Source: Fusobacterium varium (GTDB lineage Bacteria > Fusobacteriota > Fusobacteriia > Fusobacteriales > Fusobacteriaceae). Taken from it: a stretch of 64,000 bases of DNA. The DNA lies in assembly GCA_002356455.1 (NCBI GenBank), contig AP017968.1:2108001-2172000 (forward strand), in the 5' to 3' direction. The notes beneath the pieces were generated by a model that ran no database searches, was not told where the DNA came from, and was given only the letters and a program-made list of their open reading frames with translations. A program made the translations under genes and the position numbers. Positions 34,140 to 43,682 of the stretch are shown in pieces (position 1 is the stretch's first letter; each line of letters opens with the position of its first letter).

Positions 34140-35525
34140 TTATTTTTTCATGATTTCTTCTATTTCATTATAGTATTTAGGCATTTTATCTCCCAATCTT
34201 CTGCCACCATCAGCAGTAATTACAAAATCTCCCTCATATCTCATCCCACCAAATCCAAAATATTCTTCTATTTTATCATAATTCAGATATTCCATAAATT
34301 TTCCTGCTGCTTTCCATCTTTTCACAAGTTCAGGAATAAAATATATACCTGGTTCTATAGTAAATACATACCCTTCTTTTAATACTCTTGCCAATCTTAA
34401 AGATTTTAATCCAAACTGCATATCTCTAGGAAAACTTTCATATCCTACAAGATCTTCTCCCAGATTTTCCATATCATGTACGTCTAATCCCAGCATATGT
34501 CCTAGTCCATGGGGGAAAAACACAGCATGAGCCCCAGCTTTTACTGCCTCATCTGCATTTCCCCTCATCAATCCTCTTTTTATCATACCTTCAGCTAATA
34601 CTTTTGAAACAGCCAAATGCACATCTTTATAATTTATTCCAGGTCTTACCATCTCTTCTGCTTTTTCAAACATTTCTATCAATAGAGAATATATATCCTT
34701 CTGTTTATCGCTATATTTTCCACTTACAGGAAAAGCAGTTGTCATATCTCCACAATATCCTTCTCTGTTCTTTGCTCCACAGTCAAGAACAATCATATCC
34801 CCATCTTCTATGGTATTATCATATCCATGATTATGCAGAATATGTCCATTTTTAGTAAATATAGTAAAAAATGAAGTTTCTCCATAATATTTCTTTGTTA
34901 CTGCTTCAATAGCTGCTACTACTTCATATTCTTTCATTCCTGCTTTTACTGTTTTCATAGCAGTAATATGCATTTCTTTTGTTATATTTACTGCTTTTTC
35001 TATCTCTTCTATTTCTGTTTGTGATTTTACATTTCTTTGTTCTATTATGGCCTTTATTAAATTTAATGATGTATGTTCATCATATTTAAATGGATCTAAT
35101 TCTAAAGCTTTGCTTAACTTCATTATATTATCAGCTCTATATTGAGGTATTAAAAGAATATCTCTTTTATCTTTTTTTAACTGAGCTGCAAATTTTTCAA
35201 ATTCTGACATCTCTATAAAATTTTCTATTCCTGCTTCTGCTGCATAGGCTTTAAGTAGTTTCTGTTCTCCCATCCACACTATGTCATCCAATGTAAAATC
35301 AGTTCCAAAGATATAATCTTTGTCATTATCTATATCTATTACTCCTATAAGACTTGGAATGTCTATTCCAAAATAATAGAGAAATGTTGAATCCTGATTG
35401 AAAGAATAGCAATTATCTTTATAATTTCTAGGTGATTCATTATTTCCTGGAAGAATTACAACCCCTTTTCCCAGTTTTTTTTTAAGTACTTCTCTTCTCT
35501 GAATATAAATTTCTCTTCCCAGCAT
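34140..35525 (-). CDS. Xaa-Pro aminopeptidase (aminopeptidase P, M24B)
   Basis: This 461-residue metallopeptidase releases N-terminal residues that precede proline. It has an N-terminal AMP_N domain (residues about 1-135) and a C-terminal pita-bread domain. Its metal ligands are visible in VLDCGAKNREGYCGDMT (two Asp), FPHGLGHMLGLDVHD (His), FTIEPGIYF (Glu) and MRYEGDFVIT (Glu). The length is normal for PepP. It is cytoplasmic with no signal peptide and probably helps peptide catabolism. The YdcF-family gene lies upstream on the same strand with 30 bases between them. Confidence 0.92.
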   Translation of the reverse strand: MLGREIYIQRREVLKKKLGKGVVILPGNNESPRNYKDNCYSFNQDSTFLYYFGIDIPSLIGVIDIDNDKDYIFGTDFTLDDIVWMGEQKLLKAYAAEAGIENFIEMSEFEKFAAQLKKDKRDILLIPQYRADNIMKLSKALELDPFKYDEHTSLNLIKAIIEQRNVKSQTEIEEIEKAVNITKEMHITAMKTVKAGMKEYEVVAAIEAVTKKYYGETSFFTIFTKNGHILHNHGYDNTIEDGDMIVLDCGAKNREGYCGDMTTAFPVSGKYSDKQKDIYSLLIEMFEKAEEMVRPGINYKDVHLAVSKVLAEGMIKRGLMRGNADEAVKAGAHAVFFPHGLGHMLGLDVHDMENLGEDLVGYESFPRDMQFGLKSLRLARVLKEGYVFTIEPGIYFIPELVKRWKAAGKFMEYLNYDKIEEYFGFGGMRYEGDFVITADGGRRLGDKMPKYYNEIEEIMKK

Positions 35526-35555
35526 TTTTCCCCCTTAATTTATTTTATTTTTAAA

Positions 35556-36314
35556 TTAATATCTTATCTTATAATACACCATTCCAATATATTCTTTCAA
35601 TAGCAATCCCAGTTTTTTAAAATTATTATATTCTGGAATATAATCAAAGAAATTTTCTGTTTGGCTTTTAGCCATAAAATCACAAGGAGCAGGATAAAAT
35701 ATTAATCCTTCTTCTCCTTTATCAAAAGTTTTTATACTTCGTGGCATATGAAATGCTGATGTAATAAGCACTGCTTTTTTTTCTTTTGCTTCTTCCATCA
35801 TCTTTTTTACGTATATAGCATTCTCTTTTGTATTTCTACTTTTTTCCTCTATTATAATATCTTCACTTGGCACTCCCAAAGCTATTAATTCTCTTCTATA
35901 TACAGAACTTTCACTTTCTTTATCCTGAAGTGGAGTTCCTCCAGATATATATACTTTTTTAGGATATTTATTATAAAACTGTGCAGTCTTCATTATTCTT
36001 GTATTAGCACCTTCTGCTGGTACATTTCCTCCAGCACTGTTTGGAATTATTCCTCCTCCTAAAAGAATATAAACATCTGCATCTTGTAGTTTTACTGTTG
36101 ATACTAATGGATATTCACTTTCCAATTTAAAAAGAAATCTATCTATAAAAAAGTCACTTGTTCCTAAATAAGTTCCAATTCCAATCAAAATTAAAATAAT
36201 TCCAAATTTTATCTTCCTATTAAGTATATTTTTTAATCCTATATAAATAAAAATTAAAACAAATGGTAGTGGTGATAGCAGTATTAACGAAATTATTTTT
36301 TCAAGAATAAACAT
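35556..36314 (-). CDS. YdcF/ElyC/SanA-family (DUF218) membrane protein
   Basis: This 252-residue protein has two N-terminal membrane helices (about residues 5-25 and 35-52) and a DUF218 domain. Family marks are ADVYILLGGG, a GANTRIMKTAQF stretch, VYISGGTPL, EEKSRNTKENA and LITSAFHMPRS. ElyC and SanA relatives affect cell-envelope integrity in E. coli and may act on lipid-linked precursors; the reaction is unknown. Good AAGGAGCT precedes the ATG. It is divergent from the autotransporter gene. Confidence 0.88.
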   Translation of the reverse strand: MFILEKIISLILLSPLPFVLIFIYIGLKNILNRKIKFGIILILIGIGTYLGTSDFFIDRFLFKLESEYPLVSTVKLQDADVYILLGGGIIPNSAGGNVPAEGANTRIMKTAQFYNKYPKKVYISGGTPLQDKESESSVYRRELIALGVPSEDIIIEEKSRNTKENAIYVKKMMEEAKEKKAVLITSAFHMPRSIKTFDKGEEGLIFYPAPCDFMAKSQTENFFDYIPEYNNFKKLGLLLKEYIGMVYYKIRY

Positions 36315-36453
36315 ACACAGCTCCTTTATATCTAAGTTCTTTCTTATATATTACTATAATTTGTTAAAAAATAAAAGGATTTTTAAAATTTTGTCTAATA
36401 ACTGTAAAGTGTAGGGGAAAATCAATTAATATATACTTTACAAGGAGAGAAAA

Positions 36454-38814
36454 ATGAAAAAATATCTATTAATTTTCATATTTCTCGGTATGTACTTAAA
36501 TAGTCCTGCTGAAGAAAATGAAAGTATAACTAACTCAGAAACAATTTATAATGGCATAGTTGGAGCTGCTCACACGGATATATTAAATACTGGTATTATA
36601 AAAAATGATAGCTCTCATGGAATAACTGGTTCTTCATTCTCTTTAATACAAAATTTTGGAACAATAAAAAATAATGGTGATTATGGAATTGATGTATCTG
36701 GTGATTCAGTAATAGTTAATGGAAAGGGTGGTGAAATTTCCAATGATGGAAGTTTTGGAATAAGGCTTATTAATGGCGAAAAAGTATCTAATTTTGGAAA
36801 AATAGAAAATATAGGAGATTATGGAATTTCTGCTTATTCTACTAAAGAAGCAATAAATGAAAAAAGTGGAGTGATCTCCAATAATGGAAATACAGGTTTC
36901 TATATACATAATAGTGTCGGTACAAATGATGGAACTATTTCCAATAGTGGAAATTACGGATTCACAATTGATTCTAACAGTCAAGGAATAAATAATGGTA
37001 TAATCGCCAATAAAGGAAAATTTGGAGTTTCTGTATATAACAGTATATTTATAAATTCTGCTGCTGGTGAAATAAAAAATGGCTCAAGTTATGGGCTTGC
37101 AATCCAAAATGGAGGACATGGAGAAAATTATGGTATAATTGCCAATAAGGGAAATGTTGGAGTTTCTGTTAGTAATTCCTCATCTTTTGTCAATCATGGT
37201 ACAATAGAACAAGATGGAAAAATAGCGATTCTTATGGGAAATGGAAATAATACTTTGGAACTTGGTACTGCCTCTAAAATAAAAGGAATAGTTGAAGGAA
37301 ATAAAGGTACTGATACTCTTATTTTATCTGAAACCCCATCAACAGGAGAATCCTTTACCAATGGTACAATTGATTTTACTATTCAAAATTTTTCAAACAT
37401 AGCAGTAAAATCTGGTACTTGGAATTTAAGTAAAGATATGGTTCTTGTAGTTCCTGACAAATTTAGAGAAAATCCATCTTCTGTTTCTATACCACCTATA
37501 TCTAAAGAAAAACTAGAAGGAACTTTTATTATTAACACTGATGTAAAATTAACATTAAATATACAGGTGAGTGATCTTCTTACTCCTACATTGAGTACTG
37601 GCAAACTCATTAACAATGGGATAATCAATGAAAGACCTGTTGACTCTTTGTATGTAACAAATGATACTATAATCAAAATACCTGCTGTCTACATAAAAGA
37701 CAGTAATAATAGTAATATAGGGAAAATAAATGTAACCAATGTTGCTGAAGGATGGCTTGGAAATTATGAATATGATAAAGAAAATGGGATATTATATCTT
37801 GTTTTAAATAAAAAACCTGATAATCCTGCTCCTAATAATGATATAGTTGGTGGTTTTTATGACTCTGTTTATAATTATCCAAAATCTAATATTCATGAAA
37901 TTAATAATATGAAAGCCAGAGATAAAAACTACTCTTTGAATAGAGAATTTAATTTAAATTCTAATTCCAATATTCAATCTGCTGAACTTGTTTCATCTTA
38001 TGGTAAATATTATGGAAGTTCTTATCATCCATCTTATTCATACAGGTCATATGGTTTCAATGGACAGTCCATTTTTCCTTACAATAATTTTACATTTGGC
38101 TTAAACTATGGATATATAGGAAGTAAAGCTAATTTCAATGATAAAGGAAGCAGTACAGAAAACATTGATTCTTTTACATTGGTTGGAAGTGCTTCTTATC
38201 TTCAGGAGAACTGGCTTAATATTTTTCAGGCAGGTCTTGGATACTCACGCCATGATTTAAAAAGAAGAATACTAGATAGAGAAGATAACTATAATAAAAG
38301 AGAAATAACTGGAAAATTTGATTCATTTCTTACTTCTTTTGGATGGGAAACTGGATATATTCTATCTGGGAATAACAAGAAAAATTATGTATACCCTTAT
38401 GCTGGCTTAGATTATATATGGAATAAAGATCAAGGTTACACTGAAAAACAGGATACAATTGCTGATGAAGATAATTATGCATTAAATATCAAAAAAAATA
38501 CTTCTCCATCCCTCATTTCAAAAGCGGGGTTAAAATATAAATATAATATTTCTGAATCTTGGAATATTAATGGAGACTTTACATGGTATCATTCAAGTAA
38601 AAAACCTAGAAATACCCACACTGATTTTATTTTTAAACCTGATGTACATTACACAATACCTGCATTAAAAATGTCAAAAGATACAGAAATTATAAATATA
38701 AATGCTTCATATACTACTAAAACCCTTTTAGAATATAATGTAGGACTTCATGGTTTAATTAATAGGGATTATTTTGAATCTTCTGTTTCTTTAGGAATAA
38801 AATATACATTTTAA
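36454..38814 (+). CDS. Autotransporter with a repeat-rich passenger and C-terminal beta-barrel
   Basis: This 786-residue outer-membrane protein has a signal peptide (KKYLLIFIFLGMYLNSPA). The passenger (about 25-290) is a run of roughly 20-residue units of the form N-x-G-x-I-x-N-x-G-x-x-G-(I/F/V)-x-V, a pattern expected to form a right-handed beta-helix. A less repetitive part follows. From about residue 510 there is an autotransporter barrel ending in the aromatic SLGIKYTF. This is a type V secretion architecture common in fusobacteria. The passenger is short for the group. The ligand is unknown. ACAAGGAGAG precedes the start. Confidence 0.88.
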   Translation: MKKYLLIFIFLGMYLNSPAEENESITNSETIYNGIVGAAHTDILNTGIIKNDSSHGITGSSFSLIQNFGTIKNNGDYGIDVSGDSVIVNGKGGEISNDGSFGIRLINGEKVSNFGKIENIGDYGISAYSTKEAINEKSGVISNNGNTGFYIHNSVGTNDGTISNSGNYGFTIDSNSQGINNGIIANKGKFGVSVYNSIFINSAAGEIKNGSSYGLAIQNGGHGENYGIIANKGNVGVSVSNSSSFVNHGTIEQDGKIAILMGNGNNTLELGTASKIKGIVEGNKGTDTLILSETPSTGESFTNGTIDFTIQNFSNIAVKSGTWNLSKDMVLVVPDKFRENPSSVSIPPISKEKLEGTFIINTDVKLTLNIQVSDLLTPTLSTGKLINNGIINERPVDSLYVTNDTIIKIPAVYIKDSNNSNIGKINVTNVAEGWLGNYEYDKENGILYLVLNKKPDNPAPNNDIVGGFYDSVYNYPKSNIHEINNMKARDKNYSLNREFNLNSNSNIQSAELVSSYGKYYGSSYHPSYSYRSYGFNGQSIFPYNNFTFGLNYGYIGSKANFNDKGSSTENIDSFTLVGSASYLQENWLNIFQAGLGYSRHDLKRRILDREDNYNKREITGKFDSFLTSFGWETGYILSGNNKKNYVYPYAGLDYIWNKDQGYTEKQDTIADEDNYALNIKKNTSPSLISKAGLKYKYNISESWNINGDFTWYHSSKKPRNTHTDFIFKPDVHYTIPALKMSKDTEIININASYTTKTLLEYNVGLHGLINRDYFESSVSLGIKYTF

Positions 38815-38817
38815 TTC

Positions 38818-38857
38818 AAAAAAGAGAAACTCAAAGCTATGAGTTTCTCTTTTATTT
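38818..38857. terminator. Bidirectional terminator between the autotransporter and a GNAT gene
   Basis: AAAGAGAAACTCA pairs perfectly with TGAGTTTCTCTTT and is flanked by A and T runs, serving the two convergent genes. Confidence 0.92.
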
Positions 38858-39319
38858 TTATAAGATACATTCCATTTTTATATCAGCTTCCTCATATTTA
38901 TTTTCATCACATTTTAATTCTACAAATCCATATTTTTTATATAAATGAAGAGCTGCTTTTAACTGATGATTGGAGTAAAGCAGAAGTTTTTTTGCTCCTT
39001 CTTCTCTTGCTTTTTCAAAACATTTTTCCACTAATAAACTTCCAATCCTTTTTCCATGATATTTATCTGAAACAGCAAGTTTTAGTATTTCAAAATCTCC
39101 ATTTTCTATTTTTCCCAATGAAACAGTTCCTACACACTCTCCATCCATTTCAGCAATATATACAAACCCACCTTTATCAATTATTTTCTCTCTAGGATTA
39201 TTCAGCATTTCTTCATCTACTGGTTCTAATAAATCATACTTTAAAAGCCATTCATATCCTAATTTTTTAAAATCTTCAAGGTATCTTTCCTCAAAATCAA
39301 CTATAAATACTTCTCCCAT
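38858..39319 (-). CDS. GNAT-family N-acetyltransferase
   Basis: This 153-residue protein has the acetyl-CoA motif DKYHGKRIGSLLVEKC (about residues 81-96), a preceding strand LKLAVS and a late LHLYKKYGFVEL, all as in GNAT enzymes. The N-terminal part (EERYLEDFKKLGYEWLLKY) is like the common small-molecule group. The substrate is unknown. AGGAGGGG precedes the ATG. EF-G-like gene fusA2 lies upstream... on the same strand it is downstream of this gene, with a terminator after it rather than between. Confidence 0.84.
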   Translation of the reverse strand: MGEVFIVDFEERYLEDFKKLGYEWLLKYDLLEPVDEEMLNNPREKIIDKGGFVYIAEMDGECVGTVSLGKIENGDFEILKLAVSDKYHGKRIGSLLVEKCFEKAREEGAKKLLLYSNHQLKAALHLYKKYGFVELKCDENKYEEADIKMECIL

Positions 39320-39337
39320 TTATCCCCTCCTAAAATT

Positions 39338-39377
39338 AAAAAGGCCACTCAGCAAATTTCTTCACTGAAAATGGCCT
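39338..39377 (-). terminator. Terminator of the EF-G-like gene
   Basis: On the minus strand GGCCA pairs with TGGCC, with a further CAGTGAA...TTGCTG inner region, ending in five T. It lies between the EF-G-like stop (39391) and the start of the next gene on that strand (39319). Confidence 0.75.
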
Positions 39378-39390
39378 CTGTAGTTATATA

Positions 39391-41451
39391 TTATGCCTTT
39401 CTGCTTTCAATTATTTTTTTAGCTAATATTTCTGGTACTTCTTCATATCTTGCAAATTCAAATCTATAATGTCCTCTTCCTTGAGTCATAGCCCTAAGAT
39501 CAAGAGCATATTTTAATATTTCAGCCTGAGGAACTTCTACATTCAATACTTGTTCTCCATATTGGTTAGGTTCCATCCCTAATATTCTTCCTCTACGTTT
39601 ATTCATATCTCCCATTACATCTCCCATGTAATTTTCAGGAACTACAATCTCAAGTTTCATGATAGGTTCCAAAAGAACTGGTTTCGCTAATTCCATACCT
39701 TTTTTAAATGCAAGTATGGCTGCCTGTTTAAAAGATATTTCATTAGAATCTACAGGATGATATGATCCATCAAATATAGTTGCTTTGAAATTGATAACAG
39801 GATATCCTGCAAGTATTCCTTTTTCTTTTGCTTCAAGAAGTCCTTTTTCAACTGCTGGCATATATGTCTTAGGAACTACTCCTCCTTTTACTTCATCTAT
39901 AAATTCAAACTCATTTTTACATGGTTCGAATTTAATATGAACATCTCCATATTGTCCTGCTCCTCCAGATTGTTTTTTATGTTTTCCCTGAACAGAAGTT
40001 ATTCCTTTTATTGTTTCACGATAAGATACAACTGGATCAGTAAGTACAGCATGTACTCCAAATTTATTTTTTATTTTACAAAGAATTACATACAGATGTT
40101 TTTCTCCCTGCCCACCAATTAATAGCTGTTTAGTTTCAGCGTTTCTATACATAACAAATGTAGGATCTTCTTCCATCATTCTCTGAAGACATGTACTCAA
40201 TTTTTCATCATCAGCCTTTTGAGCAGGTTCTACACTTGAATATAGACACACTTCTGGAAGTTCAATATTATCATAAACTATAGGTTTATCTTTATCACAA
40301 AGTGTATCTCCAGTTTGAGTAAACTGGAGTTTAGTTGTAGCTCCAATATCTCCTGCCACAAGTTCTTGAGCCTCTTCCTGTTTGTTTCCTCTCAAATATA
40401 TAATCTGAGCTATTCTTTCTTTTTTATTTTTATTAGGATTTAATACCTCAGTATCTTTTTTCAATGTTCCTGAATTTATTTTAAATAATGATATTTTTCC
40501 GATAAATGGGTCAACTAGAGTTTTGAAAACTATTGCTGAGAAAGGCTCATCCTTAGATATCTTTCTGGCTTCTGGCTCTCCAGTAACAGGATTAGTTCCT
40601 ATTCTCTCTCCATTAAACATTTCAGTTGGTGTAGGCATATAATCAGAAATCATTTTAAATAAAGTATGAACCCCTATTCCCTGTAGAGCTGACCCAACTA
40701 TTACTGGAACTATATCTCCAGAAATTACCCCTTTATGTAGACCAGTTTTTATCTCTTCCAGAGTAAATTCTTCTCCATTAAAATATTTATCCATTAATGT
40801 TTCATCAGTTTCTGCCACAGCCTCAAGGAGTAAACTTCTTACTTCTGATATATCTAAATCTTCAGGTATAGGTCCATCTACACACTCTACACCATTAAAT
40901 ATTCTTCCTATTAATTCCACCAGATTTACAAATCCTTTAAATTCTTCTTTATCACCAATTGGTACACAGAAAGGAGCAATTTTCTTTCCAAATTTTTCTT
41001 TCATTTCACGCAGTAGTTTCTCATAATTAATATATCCTTTATCCATTTTGTTGATAAAAATAATTCTTGGAAGTTTTCTTTCTTCTAATATTCTCCATGC
41101 TTTTTCAGTTCCTACTTCTACTCCTGATGTTGCATCCATTACTATAACAGCACTTCCTGAAACTCTTACTGCTGAATATACTTCACCAGAAAAGTCAAAA
41201 TAACCTGGAGTATCTAAAAAATTATACTTACAGTTACCATATTCTACAGGAACTATTGAAGTATTGATTGAAAACAGTCTACGAGTTTCTTCTTTATCAA
41301 AGTCAGATACTGTTGTTCCTTCTTCTACAGATCCCATTTTGTTTGAAAACTTAGAAATATACAGTAAAGCTTCTGTAAGAGTAGTTTTTCCACTTCCTCT
41401 ATGTCCTAAAAGAGATATATTTCTTATGTTGCTTGTTTCAAAGTTTCTCAT
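39391..41451 (-). CDS. Elongation factor G-like GTPase (EF-G2 type)
   Basis: This 686-residue translational GTPase has G1 GHRGSGKT (residues 16-23), G3 DTPGYFDF and G4 NKMD. The EF-G domains follow in order: domain II, III, IV with GQYGDVHIKF, and V with MGDMNKRRGRILGM. It differs from canonical EF-G in its P-loop (GHRGSGKT in place of AHIDAGKT) and in switch I, placing it with the EF-G2-like paralogues whose cellular role is uncertain. Ribosomal-protein and EF-Tu genes are absent nearby, which also argues against the housekeeping copy. Confidence 0.9.
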   Translation of the reverse strand: MRNFETSNIRNISLLGHRGSGKTTLTEALLYISKFSNKMGSVEEGTTVSDFDKEETRRLFSINTSIVPVEYGNCKYNFLDTPGYFDFSGEVYSAVRVSGSAVIVMDATSGVEVGTEKAWRILEERKLPRIIFINKMDKGYINYEKLLREMKEKFGKKIAPFCVPIGDKEEFKGFVNLVELIGRIFNGVECVDGPIPEDLDISEVRSLLLEAVAETDETLMDKYFNGEEFTLEEIKTGLHKGVISGDIVPVIVGSALQGIGVHTLFKMISDYMPTPTEMFNGERIGTNPVTGEPEARKISKDEPFSAIVFKTLVDPFIGKISLFKINSGTLKKDTEVLNPNKNKKERIAQIIYLRGNKQEEAQELVAGDIGATTKLQFTQTGDTLCDKDKPIVYDNIELPEVCLYSSVEPAQKADDEKLSTCLQRMMEEDPTFVMYRNAETKQLLIGGQGEKHLYVILCKIKNKFGVHAVLTDPVVSYRETIKGITSVQGKHKKQSGGAGQYGDVHIKFEPCKNEFEFIDEVKGGVVPKTYMPAVEKGLLEAKEKGILAGYPVINFKATIFDGSYHPVDSNEISFKQAAILAFKKGMELAKPVLLEPIMKLEIVVPENYMGDVMGDMNKRRGRILGMEPNQYGEQVLNVEVPQAEILKYALDLRAMTQGRGHYRFEFARYEEVPEILAKKIIESRKA

Positions 41452-41686
41452 AATTATGCCCCCTTATTGTTTTGGAAAGTTCTTTCTGATATTTTGTTCC
41501 TAAATCATTGTACTATTGTATATAGCTAATAAATCACAATTAGTCAATAGGTAAATTTAAATTTATTTTAAAAAGTCTCTTTCATATATTTCAAACATTT
41601 CTGAAAATTTATATTTTTAAAGAATATGATTTGAAATTTTTCCATATATCAGGTTTATATATTTTTTCAATACTTATTGCTTAAAA

Positions 41687-41716
41687 TTGACTTTTACTCA
41701 TAAGTTCATGTATAAT
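41687..41716 (+). promoter_or_regulatory. Promoter for the GNAT/SEC-C gene pair
   Basis: TTGACT, 18 bases, TATAAT, ending 45 bases before the start codon. The rest of the 310-base gap from 41452 shows only A/T-rich DNA with no gene or hairpin. Confidence 0.65.
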
Positions 41717-41761
41717 ATAAAAAACAAGCGTTATGCTTATATATTCTTTCAGGAGGGAAAA

Positions 41762-42265
41762 ATGGAAAAGTTTCAGACAAAATTAGATGGTTTTACTATA
41801 AGATTTGCAACTGAAGAGGAATGTCCTCTTATTCTAAAATTTATAAAAGAGCTTGCTGATTATGAAAACCTTTTAAATGAGGTAGTGGCAACTGAGGAAA
41901 TATTAAAAGAATCTATATTTATAAATAAAAAAGCTCAGGTAGTTTTTGGTGAACTTAATGGAGAACCTGTAAGTTTTGCACTTTTCTTTAATAATTTTTC
42001 TACTTTCTTAGGAAGAGCAGGAGTATACCTTGAAGATCTCTATGTCAAACCTGAATACAGAAATAAAGGAATAGGAAAAATCATGCTTTCTTTTTTAGGA
42101 AAAGTAGCAAAAGATAATAACTATGGAAGAGTAGAATGGTGGTGTCTTGACTGGAATAAATCTTCTATTGAATTTTATAAAAAAATGGGAGCTATTCCTA
42201 TGGATGAATGGACAGTATTCAGAGTTACAGGAGAAAATTTAGATAAATTAGCAGGAGAATTTTAA
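41762..42265 (+). CDS. GNAT acetyltransferase, diamine (SSAT)-like
   Basis: The start is ATG 41762 behind AGGAGGG; the open frame extends upstream to a TTG that is part of the promoter. The 167-residue product has [36 protein letters not shown] (acetyl-CoA motif) and [19 protein letters not shown]. The set is close to spermidine/diamine or thialysine N-acetyltransferases, so a small amine substrate is likely but unproven. Its stop overlaps the next start by one base (TAATG), so it is coupled to the SEC-C protein. Confidence 0.87.
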   Translation: MEKFQTKLDGFTIRFATEEECPLILKFIKELADYENLLNEVVATEEILKESIFINKKAQVVFGELNGEPVSFALFFNNFSTFLGRAGVYLEDLYVKPEYRNKGIGKIMLSFLGKVAKDNNYGRVEWWCLDWNKSSIEFYKKMGAIPMDEWTVFRVTGENLDKLAGEF

Positions 42266-42678
42266 TGGAAATCAAAACAGCAGAAGAATTAATGAAAGCA
42301 AGATATAATGCCTATGTTACTGGAAATATAGAATTTATCAAAAATTCTCATGATCCAGAAAGTATGAATGGCATAGACTGGGCTGAATGTGAAAAATGGT
42401 CTAAAGAATCAGAATGGCTGGGACTTGAAATTGTAAATACTAACAAAGGAACTGAAAATGATGATGATGGAATAGTTGAATTTAAAGCCACATATAAAGA
42501 AAATGGAAAAACTGTTATTCACCATGAAAAAAGTTATTTTGTAAAAAAGAATGGTAAATGGTATTACCAAAAATGGCTTCCTTTACAAGAAACTATTATA
42601 AATGAAAATAAAATAGGACGAAATGATCCATGTCCTTGTGGAAGTGGAAAAAAATATAAAAAATGCTGTGGAAAATAA
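42265..42678 (+). CDS. YchJ-like protein with a C-terminal SEC-C zinc motif
   Basis: This 137-residue cytoplasmic protein ends in the SEC-C zinc-binding motif [17 protein letters not shown] (ligands Cys123, Cys125, Cys134 and Cys135), as found at the C terminus of SecA. The N-terminal 110 residues ([32 protein letters not shown]) match the NTF2-like YchJ domain. The function of this family is unknown. It is translationally coupled to the upstream acetyltransferase. Confidence 0.88.
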   Translation: MEIKTAEELMKARYNAYVTGNIEFIKNSHDPESMNGIDWAECEKWSKESEWLGLEIVNTNKGTENDDDGIVEFKATYKENGKTVIHHEKSYFVKKNGKWYYQKWLPLQETIINENKIGRNDPCPCGSGKKYKKCCGK

Positions 42679-42742
42679 AGCTATATGACAAACATCAGGG
42701 GAAGATTCGTAAAACATATAACTTTAGTAGGAGGAAAACAAA

Positions 42743-43108
42743 ATGAAAAAAACATTATTAGGTATGTTTTGTCTTTTATCTGCAGTTGCTTTTGCTGGTG
42801 ATTTTGATAGAGAAGAACATATATTAGCTGGTGAAATTTATAAAAATTTTCCTGTTCTTGAAGCTGGTAAAAGAATAATTGTAAAGGAAATTGATGTAGA
42901 TATTGAAGATGACAAAGCTGTAGAAGTAGATGTTGAATTTACTGTTGGTTCAGAAGTAAATGTTGGAAATTATGATGCCTATGCGAAGAAGATAAGTGAG
43001 GAGATAAATAAAAATATCAAATCTACAATAGGAAATGACTTTAAACTTATAAAACTTGAATTAGATACTTCTGGTATCAAAAATGACAAAAAAATATACA
43101 GATACTAA
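42743..43108 (+). CDS. Small exported protein of unknown function
   Basis: This 121-residue protein has a signal peptide ending SAVAFAGDF and a mature part of alternating charged strands (IIVKEIDVDIEDDKAVEVDVEFTV is the core pattern; two halves quoted). It contains no cysteine and no domain I know. A periplasmic location is likely. AGTAGGAGG lies ahead of the ATG. It follows the SEC-C gene by 64 bases and may share its transcript. The YwqK/MORN-like exported protein follows after 40 bases. Confidence 0.72.
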   Translation: MKKTLLGMFCLLSAVAFAGDFDREEHILAGEIYKNFPVLEAGKRIIVKEIDVDIEDDKAVEVDVEFTVGSEVNVGNYDAYAKKISEEINKNIKSTIGNDFKLIKLELDTSGIKNDKKIYRY

Positions 43109-43148
43109 ATCTTTTTTTGAATTATATAATAGACAAAAGGGGTAAGAT

Positions 43149-43640
43149 ATGAAAAAAATTGTATCACTTATTTTTTTGTTCCTTTCAGCTGTGAGTTTTT
43201 CTGAAAGACTGGTAATAAACCCTAAACTCTACATAGATTCTGGAATCATTTTTATCAATGGAGAAGAAAGTGCTTATACTGGAACTCTTGTAAATAAAGA
43301 TGCTGAAGGACATTTGTTGAGTTCAATAGATTATAAAAACGGCAGATTAAATGGAAAAGCTGTTTTTTATTATCCATCTGGCTGTGTAGAATACTTGGCT
43401 GAATTTGTAGATGAAAAACCTTTATCTATAACTTTATACTATACAAATGGAAATATATATCAAAAAAGATACATAGATCAAAATAATAATGAAATTTTAG
43501 AAGAATACTATCTTAATGGAGAAAAAGCTAAAGAATATACATCAAAAGATGAAGCTATACTTTGGAATAATATATATTATTCCAGTGGTAATATAAAAAA
43601 AGATGAATTTAGTGACCCAGAGTTTGAAGTATTTGAATAA
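43149..43640 (+). CDS. Exported MORN-variant repeat protein
   Basis: This 163-residue protein has a signal peptide (KKIVSLIFLFLSAVSFS) followed by MORN-variant (YwqK-type) repeats: DYKNGRLNGKAVFYYPSG, YTNGNIYQKRY and YYLNGEKAKEY. Each repeat has the form Y-x-N-G-x-x-x-G. Such proteins form short beta-hairpin ladders; many fusobacterial genomes carry several. The role is not known. AAGGGGTAAG precedes the ATG. A terminator starts eight bases after the stop. Confidence 0.82.
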   Translation: MKKIVSLIFLFLSAVSFSERLVINPKLYIDSGIIFINGEESAYTGTLVNKDAEGHLLSSIDYKNGRLNGKAVFYYPSGCVEYLAEFVDEKPLSITLYYTNGNIYQKRYIDQNNNEILEEYYLNGEKAKEYTSKDEAILWNNIYYSSGNIKKDEFSDPEFEVFE

Positions 43641-43647
43641 AATTAAA

Positions 43648-43677
43648 GAAGCTGGCTTTAAATTGCCAGCTTTTTTT
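43648..43677 (+). terminator. Intrinsic terminator, usable from both sides
   Basis: AAGCTGGC pairs perfectly with GCCAGCTT around an eight-base loop and is followed by seven T. It separates the convergent MORN-variant and alanine racemase genes. Confidence 0.92.
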
Positions 43678-43682
43678 AATAT

